Positions 1 through 7,626 of a stretch of 64,000 bases of DNA are shown here, piece after piece (position 1 is the first letter of the stretch; each line of letters starts with the position of its first letter). This DNA comes from Melioribacter roseus (GTDB lineage Bacteria > Bacteroidota > Ignavibacteria > Ignavibacteriales > Melioribacteraceae), in assembly GCA_020724265.1 (NCBI GenBank), contig DYHH01000003.1, positions 180,682-244,681 of the forward strand. Reading direction: 5' to 3'. The notes beneath the pieces are model-generated. The model saw nothing but the letters and a program-made list of their open reading frames with translations. It was not told where the DNA came from and searched no databases. Both the position numbers and the translations under genes were made by a program.

Positions 1-431
1 TGCATTATAATCTGTTTATAAAATTCTAAAAATCTTGGTGAGACCAATCTTTTTCTTTCAGATCTTCTTTTTACATGAGGTTCGGGAAAAGTTATAAAAA
101 TTTCTTCAATTTTAGTATTCTTAAAAAATTCGGGTAATTTCTCTGCATTAATCCACAGAAATGTGGTGTTGGTAATTTTATTTTCAAGAGCTTTTTTCGC
201 CCCGATATAAATTCTGGCACCTTTGAAATCTATTCCAATAAAATTCCTTTTTGGAAAAAGTTTTGCTAAGGAAATAGTATAATCGCCTTCACCGCAGCCG
301 ATTTCTAAGGAAATTGAATTAGAGTTTCCAAAATATTTAAGTAATTCTTCTTCGGTATTTCCGGCTTTATAATCAAAAACATTTTCGAAGGAAGAAACTT
401 CATTTAATTTTTTATGTTTTGTGCGAGCCAT
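1..431 (-). CDS. trmB: tRNA (guanine-N7-)-methyltransferase, partial
   Basis: SAM-dependent enzyme that makes m7G46 in the variable loop of tRNA. The frame runs off the left edge of the window, so about 143 N-terminal residues are visible of a protein usually just over 200 long. Seen: the SAM-binding motif EIGCGEGD (residues 43-50) and the family signature TFPEPHVKRR (114-123), followed by a basic stretch and PRFLEFY, all typical of TrmB. The start is the ATG at 429-431 (MARTKHKKL). It is divergent from the four-helix-bundle gene. The family is clear; the C-terminus cannot be judged. Confidence 0.9.
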   Translation of the reverse strand, partial: MARTKHKKLNEVSSFENVFDYKAGNTEEELLKYFGNSNSISLEIGCGEGDYTISLAKLFPKRNFIGIDFKGARIYIGAKKALENKITNTTFLWINAEKLPEFFKNTKIEEIFITFPEPHVKRRSERKRLVSPRFLEFYKQIIM

Positions 432-565
432 ATTTCCCACATTTTAAGGGTAAAATTAGTAAGAACATGGGTGTTAAAAAAATTAAAGAACTATTACCAT
501 TAATGTGCATTTAAAACTTCATTTAATTAATTTATTAAAAAGGTATAAAATGAAATAGAGCAGTT

Positions 566-1141
566 ATGTCAGAGAAGCAATTTAATAAAGATGGTTTTAT
601 TCCTAAACATGGTGGTTATCAGAATCTGTTATCGTATAAAAAGGCTGAAATCATTTATGACGGTACAGTTTATTTTTGTAATCGTTTTTTTGCTAAATAT
701 GACCGTACCATTGGGCAAATGATTCAAGCAGCTCGTTCCGGTAAACAAAACATTGCAGAAGGAAGTATGTTCTCTGCCACTTCTAAAGAGGCTGAAATTA
801 AATTGACGAATGTTGCTAGATCTAGTCTAGAAGAATTATTAAATGATTATAGGGATTTTTTAAGAACAAATAAATATAGTGAGTGGCATAAAGACCATCC
901 TTATGCAAAGCGTTTAAGAGAATTAAACAGAGACCCGGACGCAAATTATGATTCGCTTAAGAAAGGAATTGAACATGAAAATCCTGAGATTTGTGCTAAT
1001 GTTTTAATAGGTTTAATAAAAGTTGCCAAGTATTTATTAACAAAACAGATAGCGAAACTTGAAGAAGAATTTTTAAATGAAGGTGGAATAAAAGAAAGAA
1101 TGGCTAAATCGAGATATGACAAGCGTAGGAAAGGACGCTAA
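566..1141 (+). CDS. four helix bundle suffix domain protein (S23/IVP-like)
   Basis: A 191-residue protein of the four-helix-bundle superfamily that includes the 23S rRNA intervening-sequence proteins and the diversity-generating-retroelement accessory protein Avd. Seen: an N-terminal GGYQNLLSYKKAEIIYDGTV helix, the conserved DRTIGQMIQAARSGKQNIAEGS-type region around residues 45-68, two further helices, and a basic tail (KSRYDKRRKGR). The long version with an N-terminal extension matches the 'suffix domain' subgroup. Biochemical function is unknown; binding of structured RNA is a family-level guess. No reverse transcriptase or rRNA gene is nearby, so it stands alone. It is convergent with rsmI. 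The extensions and the sequence repeats just downstream suggest accessory DNA. Confidence 0.8.
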   Translation: MSEKQFNKDGFIPKHGGYQNLLSYKKAEIIYDGTVYFCNRFFAKYDRTIGQMIQAARSGKQNIAEGSMFSATSKEAEIKLTNVARSSLEELLNDYRDFLRTNKYSEWHKDHPYAKRLRELNRDPDANYDSLKKGIEHENPEICANVLIGLIKVAKYLLTKQIAKLEEEFLNEGGIKERMAKSRYDKRRKGR

Positions 1142-1170
1142 TAACAAAAGGGATATAGTAATTGTCGCTT

Positions 1171-1186
1171 GAGTCCCTGAAGTCCT
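1171..1186. repeat. short tandem GAGTCCCT/GAAGTCCT repeat
   Basis: Two near-identical 8-bp units (GAGTCCCT at 1171-1178 and GAAGTCCT at 1179-1186) lie in the short gap between the convergent four-helix-bundle gene and rsmI. The function is unknown. Two copies are too few to exclude chance, although the location directly behind the four-helix-bundle gene is notable. Confidence 0.3.
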
Positions 1187-1193
1187 TAAAAAA

Positions 1194-1877
1194 TTAGCAT
1201 AACCAATTTTTCGGAGCAATTAAAACAACAAACTCACCTTTAGTAACTTTGTTTGGTAAATCTTCAAGTAATTCTTTTGCAGTTCCGCGCCAGGTTTCTT
1301 CGAATTTTTTAGTGAGTTCTCTGCAAACGACGATTAGTCTTTCGGGCATAAATTCATTTAGCTCAGTAAGTAATTTTTCAATTCTATAAGTTGATTCATA
1401 TAAGACTATTGTACGATTCTCTTCCGCAAGTTCTTTTAATTTTTTCTGTCTTCCTTTTTTCTGCGGAAGAAATCCTTCGAAGAGAAATGAATCAGTCGGC
1501 AAGCCGGCAATACTTAATGCTGCAATTGCGGCATTAACACCGGGAATTGATACAACTTCAATTTCTTCTTTAATTGCGGCGCTGACTAATCTTATTCCGG
1601 GATCGGAAATTGTCGGAGTTCCGGCATCGGAAACAAGTGCTGCGTTTTGTCCGTTTTTAATTCTAGATAAAACAGACGGAATTTTTCTCTTTTCGGATTG
1701 CGCATTGAATGAAAACAACTCTTTTGTGATTTCATATTCCTTCAGAAGAAATCCCGTTACTCGAGTATCTTCACAAATTACGAAATCAACTTCTTTTAGT
1801 GTTTCAATTGCACGGAGAGTAATATCTTTCAAATTACCGATTGGAGTTGCAACAATATATAATTTACCGGGCTGCAT
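1194..1877 (-). CDS. rsmI: 16S rRNA (cytidine(1402)-2'-O)-methyltransferase
   Basis: Tetrapyrrole-methylase-fold enzyme that 2'-O-methylates C1402 in the decoding centre of 16S rRNA, using SAM. Seen: the N-terminal LYIVATPIGNLKDITLRA motif, CEDTR near residue 36, ALVSDAGTPTISDPG (about 80-94), and SIPGVNAAIAALSIAGLP. At 227 residues it lacks the C-terminal extension of the roughly 285-residue E. coli protein; short forms are usual in this bacterial group. The ATG follows the stop of the acyl-CoA carboxylase gene with no gap, so it is co-transcribed and probably translationally coupled with it. The metabolic link between the two is not obvious. Confidence 0.95.
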   Translation of the reverse strand: MQPGKLYIVATPIGNLKDITLRAIETLKEVDFVICEDTRVTGFLLKEYEITKELFSFNAQSEKRKIPSVLSRIKNGQNAALVSDAGTPTISDPGIRLVSAAIKEEIEVVSIPGVNAAIAALSIAGLPTDSFLFEGFLPQKKGRQKKLKELAEENRTIVLYESTYRIEKLLTELNEFMPERLIVVCRELTKKFEETWRGTAKELLEDLPNKVTKGEFVVLIAPKNWLC

Positions 1878-3533
1878 CTATGTTTGAATTACACCGACAT
1901 TAAATTTCGGCATAATAGGATTGTGATCAGCTACTTCCAAACTCATAGAAATATATTCACGGGTTTTAGCCGGATCGATAACTTCATCAACCCATAATCT
2001 TGCTGCTGCATAAAGTGCGGAACTTGAGTCATCATAAGCTTTTCTAATTTGATCTGCTAATTTCTTTTTATCCGCATCGGAAAAATCTTTCCCTTCTTTT
2101 TGAAGTTGTTTCATTTTTATATCTAATAATACTCCACCGGCTTGCGCTGAACCCATTACTGAAATTTTTGCATTTGGGTAAGCATAAATAAATCGAGGAT
2201 CGTAGGCTTTGCCGCACATTGCGTAATTGCCCGCACCGAAACTGTTGCCGACAATTATTGTGATTTTCGGAACTGTTGAATTTGCGACGGCATTTACCAT
2301 CTTTGCACCGTCTTTAATTATTCCACCATGTTCGGCTTTACTGCCGACCATAAATCCCGTTACATCCTGTAAGAAAACAAGCGGAATATTTTTTTGATTA
2401 CAGTTCATTATAAATCGTGTTGCTTTATCCGCACTGTCTGAATAAATAACACCGCCGATTTGCATTTCACCTTTTGCACTTTTTACAATCTTGCGCTGGT
2501 TTGCCACTATTCCAACCGACCAGCCATCAATTCTTGCATAAGCACAAATTATTGTTTGACCGTAATCCGGTTTATATTCATCTATTTCCGAATTGTCAAC
2601 AATTCGAGCAAGCAATTCGTAAGTATCATATTGCTTTAATTGATCTTCGGGAAGAATGCCGTAAATTTCTTTCGGGTCGAATTTTGGCTTAACGGGTTTT
2701 GTTCTGTTAAATCCGAAGCGGGGAGTAGGTCCTTTTTTATCTACCAAATTTCTAATCATCTGCAGGCATTCTTCATCGTTTTTCATCACATAATCGGTAA
2801 CACCGGAAATATTTGTTTGAACATGTGCACCGCCGAGACTTTCATTGTCGATTACTTCACCAATTGCGGCTTTTACTAAATGTGCACCTGCAAGAAATAC
2901 CGAACCTTCTCCTTCGACAATTAATGCTTCATCACTCATTATAGGTAAGTAAGCTCCACCGGCAACACATGGGCCCATAATTGCGGCGATCTGCGGAATA
3001 CCCATTGCACTCATTTGTGCGTTGTTCCTAAAAATTCTTCCGAAGTGTTCTTTATCGGGAAAGATATCTTCTTGCAAAGGAAGAAAAACTCCTGCACTAT
3101 CAACGAGATAAATGATAGGGAGGTGGTTTTCCATTGCAATTTCCTGAGCGCGTAAATTCTTCTTTGCGGTCAAAGGAAACCATGCACCGGCTTTTACTGT
3201 TGCATCGTTGGCGACTATTAAATGTTTCTTACCATGAATTTCTCCAACACCGTAAACAGTCCCGGCACTCGGAGCGCCGCCCCATTCTTCATATATTTCA
3301 TGTGCGGTAAAGGTGTTTAGTTCGTAAAAAACGGATTTCTCATCTATAAGTTTTGCAATTCGTTCTCGAGCAGTGAGTTTGCCTTTAGCTTTCTGTTTCT
3401 CAATTGCTTTCTTCCCGCCGCCGAGTTCTGTTTGTTCTCTGATTGCACTGAGTTTACGAACTATATTTTTGTAGAAGTCTTCTTTTTTTAAGAATTCTTC
3501 TTTTTGGTTTAAGTCTGTTCCGATTTTTGTCAT
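1878..3533 (-). CDS. acyl-CoA carboxylase carboxyltransferase (beta) subunit
   Basis: Carboxyltransferase subunit of a biotin-dependent acyl-CoA carboxylase, moving CO2 from carboxybiotin to an acyl-CoA. Seen: crotonase-fold N half with GKLTARERI, IYLVDSAGVFLPLQEDIFPD and FGRIFRNNAQMSAMGIPQ, and C half with PLVFLQDVTGFMVG and FGAGNYAMCGKAYDPR. The block around the oxyanion sites resembles methylcrotonyl-CoA carboxylase beta more than propionyl-CoA carboxylase beta. The 551-residue length is usual. An acyl-CoA dehydrogenase lies upstream in the same direction, which fits breakdown of leucine or branched acyl-CoA. The biotin-carrying alpha subunit is not in this window. Substrate is inferred, not proven. 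Confidence 0.9.
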   Translation of the reverse strand: MTKIGTDLNQKEEFLKKEDFYKNIVRKLSAIREQTELGGGKKAIEKQKAKGKLTARERIAKLIDEKSVFYELNTFTAHEIYEEWGGAPSAGTVYGVGEIHGKKHLIVANDATVKAGAWFPLTAKKNLRAQEIAMENHLPIIYLVDSAGVFLPLQEDIFPDKEHFGRIFRNNAQMSAMGIPQIAAIMGPCVAGGAYLPIMSDEALIVEGEGSVFLAGAHLVKAAIGEVIDNESLGGAHVQTNISGVTDYVMKNDEECLQMIRNLVDKKGPTPRFGFNRTKPVKPKFDPKEIYGILPEDQLKQYDTYELLARIVDNSEIDEYKPDYGQTIICAYARIDGWSVGIVANQRKIVKSAKGEMQIGGVIYSDSADKATRFIMNCNQKNIPLVFLQDVTGFMVGSKAEHGGIIKDGAKMVNAVANSTVPKITIIVGNSFGAGNYAMCGKAYDPRFIYAYPNAKISVMGSAQAGGVLLDIKMKQLQKEGKDFSDADKKKLADQIRKAYDDSSSALYAAARLWVDEVIDPAKTREYISMSLEVADHNPIMPKFNVGVIQT

Positions 3534-3557
3534 TATTGGTATCTCAAAATTTGAAAA

Positions 3558-4169
3558 CTATTTATCTTGTTCGTCAGGTTCAACATCCGCAACTTTTTTT
3601 AATGCTCTTTTGAAGTTAGATTTTTTTGCACGTGTTATATTATTAATATCTCGTAATTTTTTTGGTTTTTTAATCCCAAGTTTTTGGGCAATAATTTCTA
3701 TTCCTTTTTCATTTTTGTATTTTTCAACCTCATTTTCAAGATTTTTCAATCGCACTTTTTGCCATGATGAACTTTTATTATGATGTTTTTTTATGAAGGA
3801 TTTCGGCAAAACATACATCTCCAAATTTTCTTCACCGGAACTACCATCATTCATACCATAAAACTTACCGATATTCAAAAACACTACTATAAGATAATCA
3901 AAAGCATCAAGTGATTTTTCTTTAATAGGAAATCCTCTATCACAATCGGTAGCATATCTACTTTTTACTTGAATTCTAACTTGCGACACTTCTTTAGGTT
4001 TGGGTTTATATCTTGGTTCTGGATGAATGCAAATTAAATCATAACCTTCATTATTTTCCGGTGCTTTATAAGAAAGAATATTTCTTCTCATTAAATATCC
4101 CATAACCAAATATTCTGCACTTTTTGAAACAACTGGAAGTCTAAGCCAATCTCTTTTACTTTTGATCAT
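3558..4169 (-). CDS. PD-(D/E)XK-like protein linked to PIN toxin-antitoxin pair
   Basis: An unnamed 203-residue protein. Its N half carries E19 in a first helix, GYDLICI with D44, and a strand ending RIQVKSR (Q67, K69). This E...D...QxK layout is that of the restriction-endonuclease-like (PD-(D/E)XK) fold found in DUF4365-type proteins. The C-terminal third is very basic (many Lys/Arg), suggesting nucleic-acid contact. Its ATG overlaps the stop of the PIN toxin gene by 4 bp, so it is translated as the third gene of that cassette. Nuclease activity, and whether it belongs to the toxin system or is a passenger, are inference. Confidence 0.6.
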   Translation of the reverse strand: MIKSKRDWLRLPVVSKSAEYLVMGYLMRRNILSYKAPENNEGYDLICIHPEPRYKPKPKEVSQVRIQVKSRYATDCDRGFPIKEKSLDAFDYLIVVFLNIGKFYGMNDGSSGEENLEMYVLPKSFIKKHHNKSSSWQKVRLKNLENEVEKYKNEKGIEIIAQKLGIKKPKKLRDINNITRAKKSNFKRALKKVADVEPDEQDK

Positions 4170-4591
4170 TTACGTTTAGCCTGCCATGTTTTCAAAAAAT
4201 CTTGAGCTGTTGCCACAGAAATTTTACTCTTTTTATAATCAACTATATTTCTTGTTATTATAATATCAATTCCATTATTAACTGCGGTAAAATATTGTAT
4301 AGCGTCTTCAAAATCTTTGAAATCTGAATTTAATGACTGATCAATTACACGCCCATTCACAGGTAATATATCTAATATTGTTTTCAGTTTACGAAGATTA
4401 TTGAGTGCAATATTGTTTGAAGTTTCTTTCTTTAATAGATAATGAAGATTAGCAAAAACGAGAGAGGATGAAAAAGCCTTAATTTTATTTCGGTCAATTA
4501 ATGTGAATAATTTTGCAGCATGAATAAAGTGCGGTTCTCTTTTAACTAATAAATCTAAAATAATATCAGTATCCACAAACACCTTAATCAT
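4166..4591 (-). CDS. PIN-domain ribonuclease toxin (VapC-like)
   Basis: A 141-residue PIN domain, the single-strand RNA endonuclease fold used by VapC toxins with Mg2+/Mn2+. Seen: N-terminal acidic strand [12 protein letters not shown] (D7, D9, D13), the second acidic cluster DFEDAIQYF (D93, E95, D96) and the closing strand [15 protein letters not shown] (T113, N115, D118). Length is typical. It overlaps the upstream antitoxin gene by 4 bp (ATGA) and the downstream nuclease-fold gene by 4 bp. A type II toxin is the best reading. The RNA target cannot be predicted. Confidence 0.85.
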   Translation of the reverse strand: MIKVFVDTDIILDLLVKREPHFIHAAKLFTLIDRNKIKAFSSSLVFANLHYLLKKETSNNIALNNLRKLKTILDILPVNGRVIDQSLNSDFKDFEDAIQYFTAVNNGIDIIITRNIVDYKKSKISVATAQDFLKTWQAKRK

Positions 4592-4839
4592 CGTGAATAT
4601 TTCTCCTCAAGGTGTTTTCTGTATTCTCGTTTTATATCAAAATCTTCCGGCAACTTAATTATTCCGGAAAGTTCTAATACATTAGGAGAGATTTCAATAT
4701 CGTGGACGTCTTCTTCCTTCGAGATAATGCTAAAGTAATTTTCAACAAGAGCAGATAAACTTTGTTTGTTTTTTTTAGCGTATCTTTTAGCTCTCTTAAT
4801 AACTTTGTCACTCATTTTTAGAGTTAATTTTGAGTTCAT
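4588..4839 (-). CDS. DUF6364-type antitoxin (ribbon-helix-helix)
   Basis: Small 83-residue protein beginning MNSKLTLKMSDKVIKRAKRYA, followed by KKNKQSLSALVENYF. This is the strand-helix-helix pattern of RHH DNA-binding antitoxins in the DUF6364 family, which usually precede PIN toxins. The acidic C-terminal half (about residues 45-83) would be the toxin-binding tail. It is the first gene of a cassette with the PIN toxin (ATGA overlap). A palindrome 14-49 bp upstream of its ATG is the likely autoregulatory operator. Confidence 0.8.
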   Translation of the reverse strand: MNSKLTLKMSDKVIKRAKRYAKKNKQSLSALVENYFSIISKEEDVHDIEISPNVLELSGIIKLPEDFDIKREYRKHLEEKYSR

Positions 4840-4852
4840 GTTGCATCCCTAT

Positions 4853-4888
4853 TTGTACGTAATATAATTATAATTAATATACGTACAA
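4853..4888. promoter_or_regulatory. inverted-repeat operator upstream of the antitoxin gene
   Basis: A perfect 9-bp inverted repeat, TTGTACGTA (4853-4861) and TACGTACAA (4880-4888), flanks an 18-bp, very AT-rich spacer that is itself nearly symmetric. It sits just upstream of the antitoxin ATG (4839), where RHH antitoxins bind to repress their own operon. The AT-rich centre could also hold the -10 element. Assignment rests on position and symmetry. Confidence 0.6.
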
Positions 4889-4918
4889 TCCTACCTAATT
4901 ATCAAGTATCAAAGAGAA

Positions 4919-6073
4919 CTAATCCCTCAACAAATGCCTAGCTATTACAATCCTTTGCACTTCAGAAGTACCTTCACCGATTGTAAGCAGTTTTACATCA
5001 CGGTAAAATTTTTCAACAGGATAATCTTTTACAAATCCGTAACCGCCGAAAATTTGTACAGCTTCGTTGGATGCTTTCGTAGCAATTTCACTTGAATATA
5101 ATTTTGCCATTGAAGCCGGGAAGGAGATATCTCCACCCTCATCTTTTATTCTTGCAGCATCATAGGTCAATAATCTTGCCGCATGAAGTTCTGTTGCCAT
5201 ATCTGCCAACTTAAATTGAATAGCTTGGAACTCGGATAAAGATTTGTTGAATTGTTTTCTTTCTTTTGAATAAGTTACGGAAGATTCGAGACAACCGACT
5301 GTAAGTCCACAACTTAAAGCCGCAATTGAAATTCTTCCGCCTTCCAAAATTTTCATAGCTTGTGTAAAACCTTCTCCTTCTCTGCCAATTAAATTTGAGG
5401 CGGGGATTTTGCAGTTTTCAAAAATCAATTGAGTTGTCTCGCTTGCGCGCATACCAAGTTTATTTTCTTTCTTCCCGACGCTGAAACCTTCGGTACCTTT
5501 TTCTACTACAAATGCTGAGATTCCTTTTTTACCTTTTTCTTTATCGGTTATTGCCATAATAACTGACGTCTCACCGCTTTTGCCATGTGTGATAAAAGTT
5601 TTTGTTCCGTTTAATATATAATAATCGCCAACTTTCGCTGCAGTAGTCTGCATTCCACCGGCATCGCTTCCGGAAGCAGGTTCGGTTAATCCCCAAGCGC
5701 CTATCTTTTTACCCGTTGCAAGATCGGGAATATATTTTTTCTTTAATTCATCACTACCAAAAACGTTAATGTGATTTGTACAAAGTCCGTTATGAGCAGC
5801 AACGGAAAGAGCAACGGAAGGATCAATGCGTGCAATTTCTTCAACGACTATAGTGTATTCAATATAGCCCAAACCTGCACCGCCGAGTTCTTCTGGAACG
5901 AGTATTCCGAGAAAACCTAACTCACCTAGTTCGTGCATCAAATCAATTGGGAATATTTGTTCTTCATCCCATTCCATTACATGGGGACGAATTTTTGTTT
6001 CAGCAAATTCCCGAATTGTATCTCTGATCATTTGCTGGTTTTCATTTAGGGGTATAATCTTTGTTATGTCCAT
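4919..6073 (-). CDS. acyl-CoA dehydrogenase
   Basis: FAD enzyme making trans-2-enoyl-CoA from acyl-CoA and passing electrons to ETF. At 384 residues it is the short/medium-chain size. Seen: the N-terminal helical domain, the signature GAWGLTEPASGSDAGGMQTTA, GKTFITHG, and the C-terminal QIFGGYGFVKDYPVEKFYRD, followed by IGEGTSEVQR, in which E367 matches the catalytic glutamate of butyryl/isovaleryl-CoA dehydrogenases. Ten bases separate it from meaB upstream. With the carboxylase beta subunit beyond the toxin cassette it suggests branched or short acyl-CoA catabolism. Exact substrate is unclear. Confidence 0.95.
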   Translation of the reverse strand: MDITKIIPLNENQQMIRDTIREFAETKIRPHVMEWDEEQIFPIDLMHELGELGFLGILVPEELGGAGLGYIEYTIVVEEIARIDPSVALSVAAHNGLCTNHINVFGSDELKKKYIPDLATGKKIGAWGLTEPASGSDAGGMQTTAAKVGDYYILNGTKTFITHGKSGETSVIMAITDKEKGKKGISAFVVEKGTEGFSVGKKENKLGMRASETTQLIFENCKIPASNLIGREGEGFTQAMKILEGGRISIAALSCGLTVGCLESSVTYSKERKQFNKSLSEFQAIQFKLADMATELHAARLLTYDAARIKDEGGDISFPASMAKLYSSEIATKASNEAVQIFGGYGFVKDYPVEKFYRDVKLLTIGEGTSEVQRIVIARHLLRD

Positions 6074-6082
6074 CCTTTATTC

Positions 6083-7042
6083 CTAATTATTGAATTGTGT
6101 TTTGTAGTGATCTACAATTTTATTTGCAAGATTATAAGGTGAAATATTGCCAAGTACAACATCTTCAATTGCCTCGTTAAGATTGTGAATTCTTTCGTCG
6201 GTCCAAAGTTCTTTTTGAAGAATTAAGTCCACAATTTCTTTAATACGTATTTTTGATCTTTTCTCTCTTAACTTAATTAATAAGTTTTTTTCTTCAAGAA
6301 AATTTTGATGCAATAGTATCTCTTTTAAAACAACATCAATCCCTTTATTTTCTGCTGCAATTGTTTTTACTATTGGAATCATCCAAGACTCTGCCGTATG
6401 TTCTCTAAACGACAATATAGTTTTTAAAGCAGCTGCCGCTGATTCTGAACCGGGTCTGTCACTTTTATTAAGCACGAACAAATCGGCAATTTCCATTAAA
6501 CCGGCTTTCATTGCTTGAACCGCATCACCTGATTCGGGAACAAGAACGACAACTGTTGTATCAGCTGCTTGAGCAATATCAAGTTCTGATTGACCGACAC
6601 CAACTGTTTCAAAGATAACATAATCATATCCGGCGGCATCGAGAATATCGGCTCCGTCAATTGCTTTTTTACTCAAACCACCGAGACTTCCTCTTGTTGC
6701 CATGCTTCTTATAAATACATTTGGGTGAGTTCCTATTTCACTCATACGGACGCGATCACCAAGCAGCGCCCCGCCGGTGAAAGGAGATGTTGGATCTACT
6801 GCTATTATACCGACGGATTTATCTTGTGCAGTAATCAATTTTGTTATTTGATTTGTTATCGTTGATTTACCCGAACCGGGAGGACCGGTTATTCCGATTC
6901 GATAAGCATTCCCGGTTTTATGGAAAATTTTATTTAATAACTCTGCTGATTTTATTTGATCTGATTCTACTATTGATATAGCACGAGATACGAAGCGTTT
7001 ATCTCTATTGTACAATTTATCCAGAAATGAATTATCGAACAT
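6083..7042 (-). CDS. meaB: methylmalonyl-CoA mutase-associated GTPase MeaB (ArgK)
   Basis: G3E-family GTPase that loads and protects the B12 cofactor of methylmalonyl-CoA mutase. Seen: Walker A GPPGSGKS (53-60), DPTSPFTGGALLGDRVRM (switch region), the ETVGVGQSE Walker B segment and the base-recognition motif NKSD near residue 193. Length 319 is normal. It lies between nadD (11 bp) and acyl-CoA dehydrogenase (9 bp). The mutase itself is not in this window, so the partner must be encoded elsewhere. Together with the acyl-CoA genes it supports a propionate/branched-chain acid pathway. Confidence 0.95.
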   Translation of the reverse strand: MFDNSFLDKLYNRDKRFVSRAISIVESDQIKSAELLNKIFHKTGNAYRIGITGPPGSGKSTITNQITKLITAQDKSVGIIAVDPTSPFTGGALLGDRVRMSEIGTHPNVFIRSMATRGSLGGLSKKAIDGADILDAAGYDYVIFETVGVGQSELDIAQAADTTVVVLVPESGDAVQAMKAGLMEIADLFVLNKSDRPGSESAAAALKTILSFREHTAESWMIPIVKTIAAENKGIDVVLKEILLHQNFLEEKNLLIKLREKRSKIRIKEIVDLILQKELWTDERIHNLNEAIEDVVLGNISPYNLANKIVDHYKTQFNN

Positions 7043-7053
7043 ATATATGGGGT

Positions 7054-7626
7054 TTATTTATATAATCCGTTTTTATAAATATATTCTTTTACTTTAAGAG
7101 GAACAAGGTAATCGATTGGTAAATTATTTGAAACTCGGTTTCTAATTTCGGTTGATGATATTTCTATGGTAGGTGTATCTAATATTATACCTCTATCATA
7201 ATACTGATTTTTCTTATCGGGAATTTTATCAACTTCACGGTGAAGTACAATAAGTTTACAAAGTTCTAAAATCTTTTCTGGTTTATACCATTTGTGAAAA
7301 ACCAACAAATTATCATAGCCGATAATAAGTTCTATATCACTAAAGGATTTCTTTAATTCAATTAGTGTATCAATTGTGTATGAAACATTTTTTCGCTCCA
7401 ACTCAAGATTATTTACAATAAAATTTTTGTTCTCATCAATAGCGAGTTTTAACATTTTGAGCCGGTGTTCAGGTGCAGCATATTTTACTTCTGTTTTAAG
7501 AGGAGAAATGTATGCAGGAATAAAAATAATCTTTTCCAGGTTTCTCTTTTCTAAAATACTTTGAGCAGTAATCAAGTGACCGAAATGAATCGGGTCAAAT
7601 GTACCTCCGTAAATTCCTACTTTCAT
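7054..7626 (-). CDS. nadD: nicotinate-nucleotide adenylyltransferase
   Basis: Adenylates nicotinate mononucleotide in NAD+ synthesis. Seen: GIYGGTFDPIHFGH with the HxGH motif (H14-H17) of the nucleotidyltransferase alpha/beta phosphodiesterase fold, GYDNLLVFHKWYKPEKI, and the C-terminal ISSTEIRNRV motif. The 190-residue length is usual. Its ATG overlaps the stop of prsW by one base (TAATG), which indicates translational coupling. As a housekeeping gene it has no obvious tie to the acyl-CoA genes that follow. Confidence 0.96.
   Translation of the reverse strand: MKVGIYGGTFDPIHFGHLITAQSILEKRNLEKIIFIPAYISPLKTEVKYAAPEHRLKMLKLAIDENKNFIVNNLELERKNVSYTIDTLIELKKSFSDIELIIGYDNLLVFHKWYKPEKILELCKLIVLHREVDKIPDKKNQYYDRGIILDTPTIEISSTEIRNRVSNNLPIDYLVPLKVKEYIYKNGLYK

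Noticed and set aside
566-1141. Avd protein of a diversity-generating retroelement
   Set aside because: The superfamily is shared, but there is no reverse transcriptase, template repeat or variable repeat nearby.
1705-1887. Open frame on the plus strand antisense to rsmI and several similar frames elsewhere
   Set aside because: They lie wholly within well-supported genes on the other strand or frame and show no protein family pattern.
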